A stretch of DNA of 34,121 nt from Planktomarina sp. Lineage in GTDB: Bacteria; Pseudomonadota; Alphaproteobacteria; Rhodobacterales; Rhodobacteraceae. The first letter of the stretch is position 1. Each line of letters opens with the position of its first letter. Both the position numbers and the translations under genes were made by a program. The stretch lies in NCBI GenBank assembly GCA_028822275.1, contig JAPKEA010000005.1:1-34121 (forward strand), read 5' to 3'. The notes beneath the pieces are model-generated. The model had not been told where the DNA came from, did no database searches, and was given only the letters and a program-made list of their open reading frames with translations. Shown here piece by piece: positions 1 through 9,433 of the stretch.

Positions 1-131
1 CCCCAGTTTGGGTCAATGCGATGCCATGCTCCGCTCCGGTCCTTAGACTTCGTCTGGAAGAGATATATGCCATCTTGAGCCCCAGAGCAAACGGAATTCC
101 AACCATCCTTGACCTGCAACCACGAGAGCAA
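1..131 (-). CDS. possible 5' part of a minus-strand CDS running off the left edge
   Basis: Minus-strand frame reads LLSWLQVKDGWNSVCSGAQDGIYLFQTKSKDRSGAWHRIDPNWG from a TTG after a TAG stop. Protein-like composition, but no clear RBS and no recognised family. Confidence 0.2.
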   Translation of the reverse strand, partial: MLSWLQVKDGWNSVCSGAQDGIYLFQTKSKDRSGAWHRIDPNW

Positions 132-244
132 GTTCTAAATTATAGTTCAAAGTCTTATGGTAAGACTGAAGCTCCACCTGGCATTAATTGCACCAGTAAG
201 GCTGATCAAAATATAAGAGCAGAAATTTGCAGTTTAACCAAACT

Positions 245-505
245 CTAAACAGCCGCCATCATCGGAACACAACTAATAGACCGCGCGCTCATGAAGGCCA
301 AAGTCGCTCCACTACCCGTGCCTTGGCCCATCAAGTCCGCCAACATCGCAGGAGCGATGTAACCGGTGAGATATGCAGGAAAATCAGTGTCGTTTTGTAA
401 CTCATCAACTGTCATTCCACTAAGCCTAGCTCTGCCCAAAGATTTTAACACTCTGAAACATGCTCCTGGTCCAGCTTTACCCAGTTTGTACCGGAGCCAT
501 AGCAA
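245..505 (-). CDS. small hypothetical protein (86 aa, TTG start in the track)
   Basis: Open frame with protein-like content (VLKSLGRARLSGMTVDELQNDTDFPAYLTGYIAPAM). GGAGG directly precedes the TTG. The frame is open upstream without an ATG. Family not recognised. Confidence 0.4.
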   Translation of the reverse strand: MLWLRYKLGKAGPGACFRVLKSLGRARLSGMTVDELQNDTDFPAYLTGYIAPAMLADLMGQGTGSGATLAFMSARSISCVPMMAAV

Positions 506-641
506 CCTCCACGCCTCACTATAACTACTGTTATAATTTTAATTTAGATAGTTAACACCAGCTTGGACTTCTCTCTGGCAAGGCTTAGGATTGTTGCTTA
601 CAAACATCCTCAAATAATGGCCCTCTAAAAAGGAAGACAAT

Positions 642-1619
642 ATGGGACAATTGGTAGACGGTGAATGGCATGATGTTTGGTATGATACCGGAAAATCAGG
701 CGGAGCATTTGAGCGGTCAACCGCAAGTTTTCGCAATTGGGTAACATCCGACGGTACCGCGGGTCCCACTGGTAAATCAGGTTTCAAAGCCGAAAGCGGT
801 CGTTATCACCTTTATGTTTCCTACGCCTGTCCGTGGGCCCACCGCGTAATGATTTTTAGGCAACTCAAAGACCTGAACACACATATTTCCGTCGATGCTG
901 TGCATCCTGACATGCTGCAGGATGGCTGGACTTTCCAGACTGATGACCATGGAGCGACTGGGGATCGCCAGTTTGGGTTTGAATTTGTCCGCGATATCTA
1001 TTTGAGAGCAGACCCCAAAATTAGTGGTCGTGTCACAGTCCCAATCCTCTGGGACAAAGCGCAAAACACAATTGTTTCAAATGAAAGCTCCGAGATAATC
1101 AGAATGTTTAACTCCGCATTTAACGACCTATCAGGTAATACAATAGACTATTATCCCAAGGCCATGCACGATGAAATTTCTTCAATCAATGACCGCATAT
1201 ACGAGACCCTAAACAACGGTGTTTACCGGTCAGGCTTTGCTACGACGCAATCTGCATATGATGCCGCTGTTGTGCCATTGTTTGATACATTAGATTGGCT
1301 CGAGGATCGTCTTACTTCACAACCCTACTTGATGGGAAATCAACTTACAGAGGTTGATTGGAGGCTATTCCCAACGCTTGTTCGTTTTGACAGCGTTTAT
1401 CATCTGCATTTCAAATGCAACCGCAAGCGCATCATAGATTATCCAAACCTTTGGGACTATACGCGCGCTCTTTACCAACATCCCGGCATTTCTGACACCG
1501 TAAATATGGTCCATATTATCCGTCATTACCATTATAGCCATGCGACTATTAACCCACAAAGAATCATGCCAATCAATCCAATCATTGATTGGAACGCGCC
1601 ACATTTGCGCAAAGCATAG
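642..1619 (+). CDS. glutathionyl-hydroquinone reductase (ECM4/YqjG-type glutathione S-transferase)
   Basis: 325 aa with a YVSYACPWAHRVMI active-site-like motif and SNESSEIIRMFN, typical of Xi-class GST / GS-HQR. RBS-like aaggaag upstream. Confidence 0.92.
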   Translation: MGQLVDGEWHDVWYDTGKSGGAFERSTASFRNWVTSDGTAGPTGKSGFKAESGRYHLYVSYACPWAHRVMIFRQLKDLNTHISVDAVHPDMLQDGWTFQTDDHGATGDRQFGFEFVRDIYLRADPKISGRVTVPILWDKAQNTIVSNESSEIIRMFNSAFNDLSGNTIDYYPKAMHDEISSINDRIYETLNNGVYRSGFATTQSAYDAAVVPLFDTLDWLEDRLTSQPYLMGNQLTEVDWRLFPTLVRFDSVYHLHFKCNRKRIIDYPNLWDYTRALYQHPGISDTVNMVHIIRHYHYSHATINPQRIMPINPIIDWNAPHLRKA

Positions 1620-1693
1620 CCGCAAGGGAGCAAGACTTTTTGTTGCACCTTGACGAATTTTCCTCCAATTAAATTCAAGGAACGGAGAATTCT

Positions 1694-2065
1694 ATGACTA
1701 CTTGGATTACTATCTGCGATACATGCAAGCGCGACGACTGGGACCCTGAGACCCAACCCCAAACTGATGGTGAAATCTTAGCAGGGCTCATTGAGCCTAT
1801 TGCGCAAGGCGCAGGAGTCGAAACACGGCGGGTCTCTTGTATGATGGGCTGTGTACGCGCTTGTAATGTTGCCATCCAAGCAGACAAGAAACTAGCATAT
1901 GTTTTAGGAACTTTTGCACCATCCGAAGACGATGCCAAAGCGATCGTCGACTATGCGGTATTGCACCAAGATTCCAAAACTGGACAAGTCCCATATGGCC
2001 AATGGCCAAAGGGTGTAAAGGGACATTTTTCCACCCGTATGAGCCCAATTCCGGATCTTGGATAA
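1694..2065 (+). CDS. DUF1636 family putative metal/Fe-S binding protein, paralogue A
   Basis: 123 aa with ICDTC and SCMMGCVRAC motifs. Stop overlaps the cobC start (TAATG). Confidence 0.8.
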   Translation: MTTWITICDTCKRDDWDPETQPQTDGEILAGLIEPIAQGAGVETRRVSCMMGCVRACNVAIQADKKLAYVLGTFAPSEDDAKAIVDYAVLHQDSKTGQVPYGQWPKGVKGHFSTRMSPIPDLG

Positions 2066-3006
2066 TGGCTGAAAATAGGTGTGATCATGGAGGAAGGCTC
2101 GATTCAGCAATTGCAATTTACGGCGGCACACGCGCAGATTGGTTAGACCTTTCAACGGGAATTAATCCACACCCATATCCAGTTCCCAAGCTTTTTGAGC
2201 AGGATTGGAACAATCTACCTGATCAAGAGGCATCCATAGCTCTTTGTGCAGCAGCTCGAACCTTTTGGAACATTCCTGCGCAAGCAGACGTGCTTGCAGT
2301 TCCAGGGTGCTCTGCCGCAATTGCTCAAATTCCTAGCCTCGTCCCTAGCGGTACAGCTAAAATAGAAAGGTGTACTTATAACGAACATGCAGCGGCATTT
2401 CGTTATCATGGCTGGAGCACACAAGCTGAGCTTTCTCATCCAGATGCACGAGTGATCGTTCACCCGAACAACCCCACCGGAGAATTTTACAAGCAGCCAA
2501 AACATTCATCATTGACCATCATCGATGAAAGCTTTTGCGACACGACCCCTGACCAAAGCCATATACAAAGCGCCGTCTTATCCAATCACATCATACTCAA
2601 AAGTTTTGGAAAGTTCTGGGGGCTTGCCGGATTGCGACTTGGCTTTGCCATTGGAGATCCAAATCTAATTGAAAATTTACGTCAAGCAATTGGACCTTGG
2701 CCAGTTTCCGGCATAGCCCTACGGATTGGAACCAAAGCATTGCAAGATATTTCATGGGCTGCAGAAACTCGCGCAAGACTATTTGCAGATGCCGCACGCT
2801 TAGATTTCTTGATTGATCCAGGCGGTAGGCGGGCTTTGGGTGCATGTCCATTATTTCGAACTTATAACGTCGAAGACGCCAAAGAGATGCAGAATAGATT
2901 GGCTAATTTTCATATCTGGAGCCGAGTCTTTTCATATAATTCAAATTGGATACGGCTTGGTATGCCACCAATCTCGGGTTGGGACAGATTGGAGGCAGCA
3001 ATTTGA
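2065..3006 (+). CDS. cobC: threonine-phosphate decarboxylase CobC (PLP-dependent, cobalamin biosynthesis)
   Basis: HGGRLDSAIAIYGGTRADWLDLSTGINPHPYP, HPNNPTGEF, SFGKFWGLAGLRLGF. Start placed at the ATG overlapping the upstream stop rather than the 2002 start in the track. Confidence 0.92.
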   Translation: MAENRCDHGGRLDSAIAIYGGTRADWLDLSTGINPHPYPVPKLFEQDWNNLPDQEASIALCAAARTFWNIPAQADVLAVPGCSAAIAQIPSLVPSGTAKIERCTYNEHAAAFRYHGWSTQAELSHPDARVIVHPNNPTGEFYKQPKHSSLTIIDESFCDTTPDQSHIQSAVLSNHIILKSFGKFWGLAGLRLGFAIGDPNLIENLRQAIGPWPVSGIALRIGTKALQDISWAAETRARLFADAARLDFLIDPGGRRALGACPLFRTYNVEDAKEMQNRLANFHIWSRVFSYNSNWIRLGMPPISGWDRLEAAI

Positions 3007-3920
3007 TATTAGTTTTTGCACTTCTTCTTGATGCAGCTTTAGGTGAGCCAAAATGGCTTTGGAAGCGCCTTCCGCACCCGGTAGCTTTAATCGGTGGGGT
3101 TATTTCGAAAGCAACTGCTTGGCTCAACCACGCACCCAATCAAAAGTCAAAAGGTGTGATTTTGGTGATACTTTTGGTAGCTAGTGCGTCTCTCCTCGGC
3201 GCCGCTCTAGCGCAGCTCGGATTTTTAGTCCAAATTATAGCTGCCGCAATTCTTATTGCCCAAAAATCTTTGGTGCAGCACATGTCAGCAGTTGCAGACG
3301 CCCTTCGAATGTCGTTGGAACAAGGTCAAAATAGTGTTTCAATGATTGTCGGCCGCGACACTGAAAAAATGAATGCTCCACAAGTAGCCCGGGCAGCAAT
3401 TGAAAGTGGCGCGGAGAACTTCTCTGATGGTATAGTAGCACCCGTCTTTTGGTTCATAATTGCTGGGCTACCCGGTCTTTTGATATATAAAGCGATCAAC
3501 ACGGCGGATAGTATGATCGGGTATAAAACTGAAGAATATTTAGACTTTGGCTGGGCGGCTGCACGGCTTGATGATTTCGTAAACTGGATCCCTGCACGCC
3601 TAGCCGCAATTATAATTTGGTTAATCACAGGGCGGGTAGTCCGCTGGCAAAAAATTTCGCAAGATGCATCACTCCACAGATCTCCTAATGCTGGCTGGCC
3701 TGAAGCCGCAATGGCATATGGGATTGGAGTTAGCCTATCAGGCCCACGCAGTTACAACGGTAAAATGCAAGATTTTCCATGGGTTAATGTAAATGGTGAC
3801 AGGTCCATAACATCTGTGGATATTGAACACTCAGTCAACACCCTATGGGGCGCATGGAGCGCGTTGTTAGTAATAGTTATTTTAATATCACTCACCTTAT
3901 ACTTGCCAGTTTGGCTTTAA
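3003..3920 (+). CDS. cobD: adenosylcobinamide-phosphate synthase CobD/CbiB
   Basis: LLLDAALGEPKWLWKRLPHPVALIGG, GRDTEKMNAPQVARAAIESGAENFSDGIVAPVFW, NTADSMIGYKTEEYLDFGWAAARLDD. Likely TTG start overlapping the cobC stop. Confidence 0.94.
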   Translation: MILVFALLLDAALGEPKWLWKRLPHPVALIGGVISKATAWLNHAPNQKSKGVILVILLVASASLLGAALAQLGFLVQIIAAAILIAQKSLVQHMSAVADALRMSLEQGQNSVSMIVGRDTEKMNAPQVARAAIESGAENFSDGIVAPVFWFIIAGLPGLLIYKAINTADSMIGYKTEEYLDFGWAAARLDDFVNWIPARLAAIIIWLITGRVVRWQKISQDASLHRSPNAGWPEAAMAYGIGVSLSGPRSYNGKMQDFPWVNVNGDRSITSVDIEHSVNTLWGAWSALLVIVILISLTLYLPVWL

Positions 3921-3956
3921 TCAAAGAAAGTATGGACTTTAACACGGAGATCCTCC

Positions 3957-5126
3957 ATGCGCATTGTTTTTGCATGCATGACTTATTTTTGCTTTACGAG
4001 TTTAAGTTACGCACAATGTGGTGGTAATTTTTCAAATTTTGTTGAGGGGCTGAAAACTGAAGCCAGCGATTTTGGTTATAGAAGGCAGGATATCCAAGCC
4101 TTTTTTGGAAATGTAACTCAAGATCCAAAAGTCCTTAAAGCGGACCGTAACCAGGGCGTATTTCAAAAAGACTTTATCGCATTCTCTAGTATGCTTATTT
4201 CAGAGTACCGTATGGTACACGGCATAAAAAATGCGACAAAGCATTCTATCATCTTTCAGGAAATAGAGCTGGCATATGGAATTCCCGCAGGTGTCCTTTT
4301 GGCATTTTGGGCTTTTGAGACTGATTTTGGCGCAAACCAAGGGAGCTTCAACACTTTAAACGCTTTGGTCACACTAGCCCATGATTGTCGACGCCCAGAG
4401 TTGTTTAGACCACAAGTCTTTGCTGCTTTGGAACTTTCCAGGCGCGGTGGGTTTAATGCGTTAGAAACGAAAGGAGCATGGGCAGGCGAGATTGGCATGA
4501 TCCAAATGCTTCCTCAGGATATTCTAGAAAATGGCTTTGACGGTGACGGTGATGGCAAGGTGGATTTACAAAATTCAGTTGCAGACGCGCTTTTTACAGG
4601 TTCGCGCATGCTCAACCGAATGGGCTGGGAACCCGGGGGTCCGTGGCTTCAAGAAATAACTGTACCGTACGATTTGGACTGGAGTTCAACCGGCGTAGGT
4701 AAACCAAAGTCTATTGCAGAATGGAAAAGTCAGGGTGTCAGGGGCCGAAATGAAAGTTTATCTAGCAATCAAACAAAAGTGTCGGTGGTCTTGCCTGTCG
4801 GGCATAAAGGCCCTGCGTTTTTAGCATATCCAAACTTCGATGTTTATTTCGAGTGGAACCAAAGTCTAGTCTATGTCACCACAGCAGCCTATTTCGCAAA
4901 TCGGTTATTGGGAGCTCCCCCATATGATGCCGGCATACCAGAACCCGGATTGAAAAGCGCAGAGATGAAAACTTTGCAGAAAAAACTGCAACTACGCGGG
5001 CATGATGTGGGGGACGTTGATGGCATCTTGGGTGCCAAAACTCGCGCAGCTGTCCAGTTTGAACAACAAAGATTAGGTCTGCCCGCTGATGCGTGGCCAA
5101 CCATAACCCTTCTAATCCAACTTTGA
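3957..5126 (+). CDS. MltB-type lytic murein transglycosylase with C-terminal peptidoglycan-binding domain
   Basis: Signal peptide; FWAFETDFGANQG, GEIGMIQMLPQDI, EF-hand-like DGDGDGKVDL, C-terminal LQKKLQLRGHDVGDVDGILGAKTRAAVQFEQ. Confidence 0.9.
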   Translation: MRIVFACMTYFCFTSLSYAQCGGNFSNFVEGLKTEASDFGYRRQDIQAFFGNVTQDPKVLKADRNQGVFQKDFIAFSSMLISEYRMVHGIKNATKHSIIFQEIELAYGIPAGVLLAFWAFETDFGANQGSFNTLNALVTLAHDCRRPELFRPQVFAALELSRRGGFNALETKGAWAGEIGMIQMLPQDILENGFDGDGDGKVDLQNSVADALFTGSRMLNRMGWEPGGPWLQEITVPYDLDWSSTGVGKPKSIAEWKSQGVRGRNESLSSNQTKVSVVLPVGHKGPAFLAYPNFDVYFEWNQSLVYVTTAAYFANRLLGAPPYDAGIPEPGLKSAEMKTLQKKLQLRGHDVGDVDGILGAKTRAAVQFEQQRLGLPADAWPTITLLIQL

Positions 5127-5162
5127 CTTTAGCGCTCTGAAAGAGGATCCCAACTCTGTATA

Positions 5163-5188
5163 TAAAATAACATTTGGCAGTTATTTTA
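5163..5188. terminator. candidate bidirectional terminator between convergent mltB-like gene and smc
   Basis: 9-bp perfect inverted repeat TAAAATAAC-atttggca-GTTATTTTA. It overlaps the smc stop codon. AT-rich, so a weak stem. Confidence 0.35.
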
Positions 5189-8100
5189 AGCAACCATCTG
5201 AGACGCCTTTTTTAAATCAACAGATACCAATTGACTAACACCTTGCTCTGCCATCGTTATGCCAAACAAACGATCCATACGGGCCATTGTGACAGCATGG
5301 TGAGTAATGATCAAAAAACGTGTGTCAGTGCGACGGGCCATTTCGTCTAGTAAGTCACAAAAACGGGCCACATTTGCATCATCCAGCGGAGCATCCACCT
5401 CATCAAGAACACAAATCGGCGCAGGGTTAGCTAAAAAAACTGCAAAAATTAGAGCCGTTGCAGTTAACGTCTGTTCGCCACCAGAAAGAAGGCTGAGCGT
5501 AGAAAGTTTTTTGCCCGGAGGTTGGCATAGAATCTCCAAACCTGCGTCCAACGGATCCTCACTTTCAACAAGCACCAAATTAGCCTCCCCCCCGCCAAAC
5601 AAATGACTGAACAAGGTTCCAAAATTGCGGTTCACTTCATCGAACGCCGCAAGAAGGCGTTCGCGCCCTTCTTTGTTAAGGTTTGAAACGCCACTACGTA
5701 GGGCCTTAATCGCTTCTTCCAAATCCAATTTCTCTGTTGTCAGAACGTCAAATTCTTCTTGAACTTCTCGGGCGTCTTCTTCTGCACGTAAGTTAACCGC
5801 CCCAAGTGCGTCACGTTGTCTTCGCATACGAGTAACTTCGCCTTCAACTTGCTCAACCGACGGCATTTTATCTAAATCAACTTCTAATTGCTCCAACAGG
5901 GTTTGCGGGTCAGTTTCTAACTCTTCACCTATGCGCTCTGAGGCCAATGTAACCGCTTGGCTTGCAGCCTCAGTGCGGGCTTCAGATCGCGCCCGTTTTT
6001 CTCGTGCGTCAGATGCTACACGCTCAGCCTCACGCTCAGCATCCGCAGTCTCGCGTAAATTGGTTTCACCAAATGCCAAAGCGTCAGCTGCTGTTCTGCG
6101 TCGTTCTTCCGCTTGCCCCAACGAGTCCACCAGTTCAGCTCGGGCCATTTGAATTTTTTGAGGTTGAGAATTTGCTAACGTTAGTTCGGTCTGTGTGTTT
6201 GTATGACGTAGCAACAACTCATCCGCGCGGCTATTGGCATTTTGCAAACGTTTTTGCCAGCTCTCTACTTCACGCAAAACAACTTGAGTACGTTTTTCAC
6301 GAGCTTCGCCTTCACGGCGAGCTTCATCATGTGCGGAGCGTCGGCTCATCATTGTGACGCGGCTGGCCTCGACAGTGAGTTTTATATCATCAATACGCGA
6401 TCGCGCCTCGGCCAAATCGTCTAAATTCTCCAAAGTAGACTGTGATTCTCGTTGCTGCACACGCGCCTCAGCCGCTTCTTCGCCATGGCGCGAGACCGCC
6501 AGCGTCAGTGCTTCAACTCTGCCCACAGCTAGGTTTCTTTCAGCTTCCACACGAGACAAAGACCGCCCAGCATCTGCCATCAAACGGTCCGCATCGCGCC
6601 GCGCCGTGCGTGCCCCCTGGTCTTGCTTGGTCAACAATTGCAATCTATCAGCAAGCACCTTATGAGCTACCACAGCCTCCTCTAATGCAGCCTGAACCTC
6701 AGTTAACTCGGCCTGTAAAGCAGCCAGTCTGTTAAGTTGTTCTAGACGCAATCCCGCCGCAGATGGAGCATCTTTCGCAGTCGCTCTAAATCCATCCCAG
6801 CGCCACAAGTCGCCCTCAACACTAACTAATCTCTGGCCGGGCTTTAAGGAAGATTGCAAGATACTTCCCTCATGGGCATTAACTAGTCCTACCTGCGCAA
6901 TTCGACGACTTAAGACGTCTGGCACAGAAACAAATTCTCTAAAACTCTGCACCCCATCAGGCAGCTCCGGCACTCTGTCATAGCTAGACATTTCCACCCA
7001 ACCAGAAATACCATCGACACTGACAGCGGGCGCTTTAAGGTCATCCGCCAATGCCGCACCAAGAGCTTTTTCATAGCCTGAATTAACTTTTACCCGATCA
7101 AGGATTTGATCACCCTGTCCTCGGTCACGATCAACCAATTTTGTTAGTGCTGAAACTTCAGCTTGCAAAGCGTTAACCACCCCATTCGCTTCAGCACGTT
7201 CCCCACGCGCAAAACTCTCCTTGGCTAGATATGTGGCATGCGCGGCCTCCGCTACAGCCAGGGCGTGTTCAGCCTTGGCAACAGTTTTGATAGTTTCAGC
7301 TTCGTAACGCGATGTCTGCTCAAATGCCTCTGCCGTCGAGGCCGCAAAACTTTGCGCATTTTGCACCGCCACCTTTGCAGCCGCCTCTTCAGACTCTGAT
7401 TTCGTTAAACGTTTACTAGCATCATCAATAAAACGTTGAGCAGATTGATGCCGTGCTGACAATCGCGCTACATCTTCTGTAACCTCAGCCAGTTGAGATT
7501 CACGGTTGTGCAGAACGGCAGCGGCCTCAGATGCCTCAGATGCCACCTTTTGTACTTTGGCTGAATGTCCTTCCTGAGCCCTATTTAGCTTACCATTTTC
7601 AGTGGTTAGACGCGCGATGGTTTCACCAGCATCTTTATTTAGACTCTCTTCTCTATCCATATCCACTGACAACTGGGCTAAGAGATGGGTCAAAGTTCGG
7701 ATGGTCTCCTCAGCTCGCTTTTCCTGGTCCCCAAGAGTATCTTTTTGAACATTCAGTCGTTGCATTACTACGTTTGCAATAGCCTCTTGTTCGCGCAGTG
7801 GCGGCATCGAAATTTCACATTTTTCACGAGCTGTTACAGATTTTCGCACCGATGTTTCGGCCTGGGCAGCTGAAATAGTACTTAGCCTCAAAGCATCCTG
7901 GGCCGAAGTTAGGGTTTGGTCGGCTTCTTTCCAACGCCAATATAGTAGCAAGCCTTCGGCTAAACGAAGCTTGGCTCCCAAATCTTTATACCGAGCTGCC
8001 TGCTTAGCCTGCCGAGCCAGTTGCGAAATCTGATTAGATAACTGTTCAACAACATCATCCACGCGGGAGAGATTGTTTTCTGCACCTTTCAGCTTTAGCT

Positions 8101-8641
8101 CGGCCTCGTGGCGACGCGCATAAAGGCCAGAAATTCCAGCAGCCTCCTCCAAGATCCGGCGACGTGCCTTAGGCTTAGCGTTGATCAATTCACTGATTTG
8201 CCCCTGGCGCACCAAAGCAGGCGAATGTGCACCTGTACTAGCATCCGCAAAGAGCATTTGGACATCGCGAGCGCGGATATCTTTAGTATTGGCCTTGAAC
8301 GCCGAACCCACATCCCGAGTAATCCGTCGCACAACGTCGAGTAGGTCGTTGTCATTAAAGCTTGCCGGTGCCAGTCGGTTACTATTATCGATCTGAAGAC
8401 TGACCTCCGCAAAATTACGAGCAGGCCGCGTAGCAGTGCCGGCAAAGATCACATCTTCCATACCACCGCCACGCATTGCTGTTGGTCTATTTTCTCCCAT
8501 GACCCAACGCAACGCTTCAAGCAAGTTTGATTTGCCGCATCCATTTGGACCAACAACGCCTGTTAGACCGTCGGCAATGATCAAATCAGTAGGATCTACA
8601 AAACTTTTGAAGCCATTTAATCGTAACTTGGAAAATCGCAC
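5186..8641 (-). CDS. smc: chromosome segregation protein SMC
   Basis: 1151 aa: N-terminal MRFSKLRLNGFKSFVDPT, Walker A GPNGCGKSN, coiled coils and hinge, C-terminal LSGGEQTLTATALIFAVFLANPAPICVLDEVDAPLDDANV. Confidence 0.98.
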   Translation of the reverse strand: MRFSKLRLNGFKSFVDPTDLIIADGLTGVVGPNGCGKSNLLEALRWVMGENRPTAMRGGGMEDVIFAGTATRPARNFAEVSLQIDNSNRLAPASFNDNDLLDVVRRITRDVGSAFKANTKDIRARDVQMLFADASTGAHSPALVRQGQISELINAKPKARRRILEEAAGISGLYARRHEAELKLKGAENNLSRVDDVVEQLSNQISQLARQAKQAARYKDLGAKLRLAEGLLLYWRWKEADQTLTSAQDALRLSTISAAQAETSVRKSVTAREKCEISMPPLREQEAIANVVMQRLNVQKDTLGDQEKRAEETIRTLTHLLAQLSVDMDREESLNKDAGETIARLTTENGKLNRAQEGHSAKVQKVASEASEAAAVLHNRESQLAEVTEDVARLSARHQSAQRFIDDASKRLTKSESEEAAAKVAVQNAQSFAASTAEAFEQTSRYEAETIKTVAKAEHALAVAEAAHATYLAKESFARGERAEANGVVNALQAEVSALTKLVDRDRGQGDQILDRVKVNSGYEKALGAALADDLKAPAVSVDGISGWVEMSSYDRVPELPDGVQSFREFVSVPDVLSRRIAQVGLVNAHEGSILQSSLKPGQRLVSVEGDLWRWDGFRATAKDAPSAAGLRLEQLNRLAALQAELTEVQAALEEAVVAHKVLADRLQLLTKQDQGARTARRDADRLMADAGRSLSRVEAERNLAVGRVEALTLAVSRHGEEAAEARVQQRESQSTLENLDDLAEARSRIDDIKLTVEASRVTMMSRRSAHDEARREGEAREKRTQVVLREVESWQKRLQNANSRADELLLRHTNTQTELTLANSQPQKIQMARAELVDSLGQAEERRRTAADALAFGETNLRETADAEREAERVASDAREKRARSEARTEAASQAVTLASERIGEELETDPQTLLEQLEVDLDKMPSVEQVEGEVTRMRRQRDALGAVNLRAEEDAREVQEEFDVLTTEKLDLEEAIKALRSGVSNLNKEGRERLLAAFDEVNRNFGTLFSHLFGGGEANLVLVESEDPLDAGLEILCQPPGKKLSTLSLLSGGEQTLTATALIFAVFLANPAPICVLDEVDAPLDDANVARFCDLLDEMARRTDTRFLIITHHAVTMARMDRLFGITMAEQGVSQLVSVDLKKASQMVA

Positions 8642-9057
8642 CAGCGTCTACCTTTGTGATTCTGTTGGTTAGAGTTTGGAGAGGCGACGGGGTCTAAGTC
8701 AACGCCACCGCCCCTTATAGAGTGTTTTTTTATGAGTTATCCCCAACATGTTGAGGTAATTAGCGAGATATCAAAAAATTCAGAAACAAAAACGAAATTT
8801 TAACCGTTCTTTATTCAATTCAGTAATGCTGCTTTATATTTAAAGGCGCTCCATTCATTTTATAATAATATTACGATATAATTTTTGATAAATGGGTAAC
8901 TCCTCAAGCCAAAACAGCAAACGTCGCCCCATCACAAAGGGATCCAAAATTAACTGATGACGAAACTCTGCGACGGGGTGTCGCAAACGTTCTTGACGTT
9001 CTTGACCGTTATCGGCACAGATATCTCAGTTAGGTGTTCAAAGAGTGCAAAGCATTT

Positions 9058-9226
9058 AGAACTGAAATGGGAATTTGGTGCGGGTGACCCACGTAGGGAC
9101 TCAGATCCAAAGCCGCCCCCGCGACTGTAAGCGGTTCGGGTTTGTTACATGCCACTGGGAAACTGGGAAGGTTACAGACCAACATGCCGCAAGCCAGGAG
9201 ACCGGCCTACAAGATGTACCAACCCC
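9058..9226 (+). ncRNA. cobalamin (AdoCbl) riboswitch aptamer
   Basis: GGGAATTTGGTGCGGGTGACCCACG, AAAGCCGCCCCCGCGACTGTAAGCGG, GCCACTGGGAAACTGGGAAGG, and B12-box-like AAGCCAGGAGACCGGCC, directly upstream of cbtB. Boundaries approximate. Confidence 0.93.
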
Positions 9227-9259
9227 CCTGTCGGGTGTGACAGGTTTAGGAGAATAAAT

Positions 9260-9430
9260 ATGACGACTGAAACTAAAACAATCGCAGTATCTATACCGTC
9301 TACGGCCTCAATTGTATTTGTGTTCTTCACAGGTATCGCACTGCTATTTGCATCTGGCTACGCACAGGCTAGCGGATTGCACGACGCAGCGCACGATCAA
9401 CGCCATGCGATGGCATTCCCCTGTCACTAA
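9260..9430 (+). CDS. cbtB: CbtB family cobalt transporter subunit
   Basis: 56 aa: single TM segment followed by HDAAHDQRHAMAFPCH. RBS aggag upstream; located directly after the B12 riboswitch and before CbtA. Confidence 0.9.
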   Translation: MTTETKTIAVSIPSTASIVFVFFTGIALLFASGYAQASGLHDAAHDQRHAMAFPCH

Positions 9431-9433
9431 GAA

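Noticed and set aside
21-248. 75-aa plus-strand ORF at the left edge
   Set aside because: No RBS or recognisable family, and the opposite strand looks at least equally coding.
4530-4575. EF-hand-like DGDGDGKVDL in the MltB-type protein as a novelty
   Set aside because: A calcium-binding EF-hand is already established for Slt35/MltB-type transglycosylases.
5307-8672. Numerous plus-strand ORFs of 60-131 aa antisense to smc
   Set aside because: Ser/Arg/Ala-rich shadows of the smc coding frame; no RBS or family features.
8736-8745. TTATCCCCA as a DnaA box / replication origin signal
   Set aside because: Single imperfect match, no cluster of boxes and no dnaA/dnaN/parAB context.
9075-9257. 60-aa ORF and upstream extension of the cbtB ORF (start 9149)
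   Set aside because: Both lie within the cobalamin riboswitch. The proper cbtB start is ATG 9260 with its own RBS.
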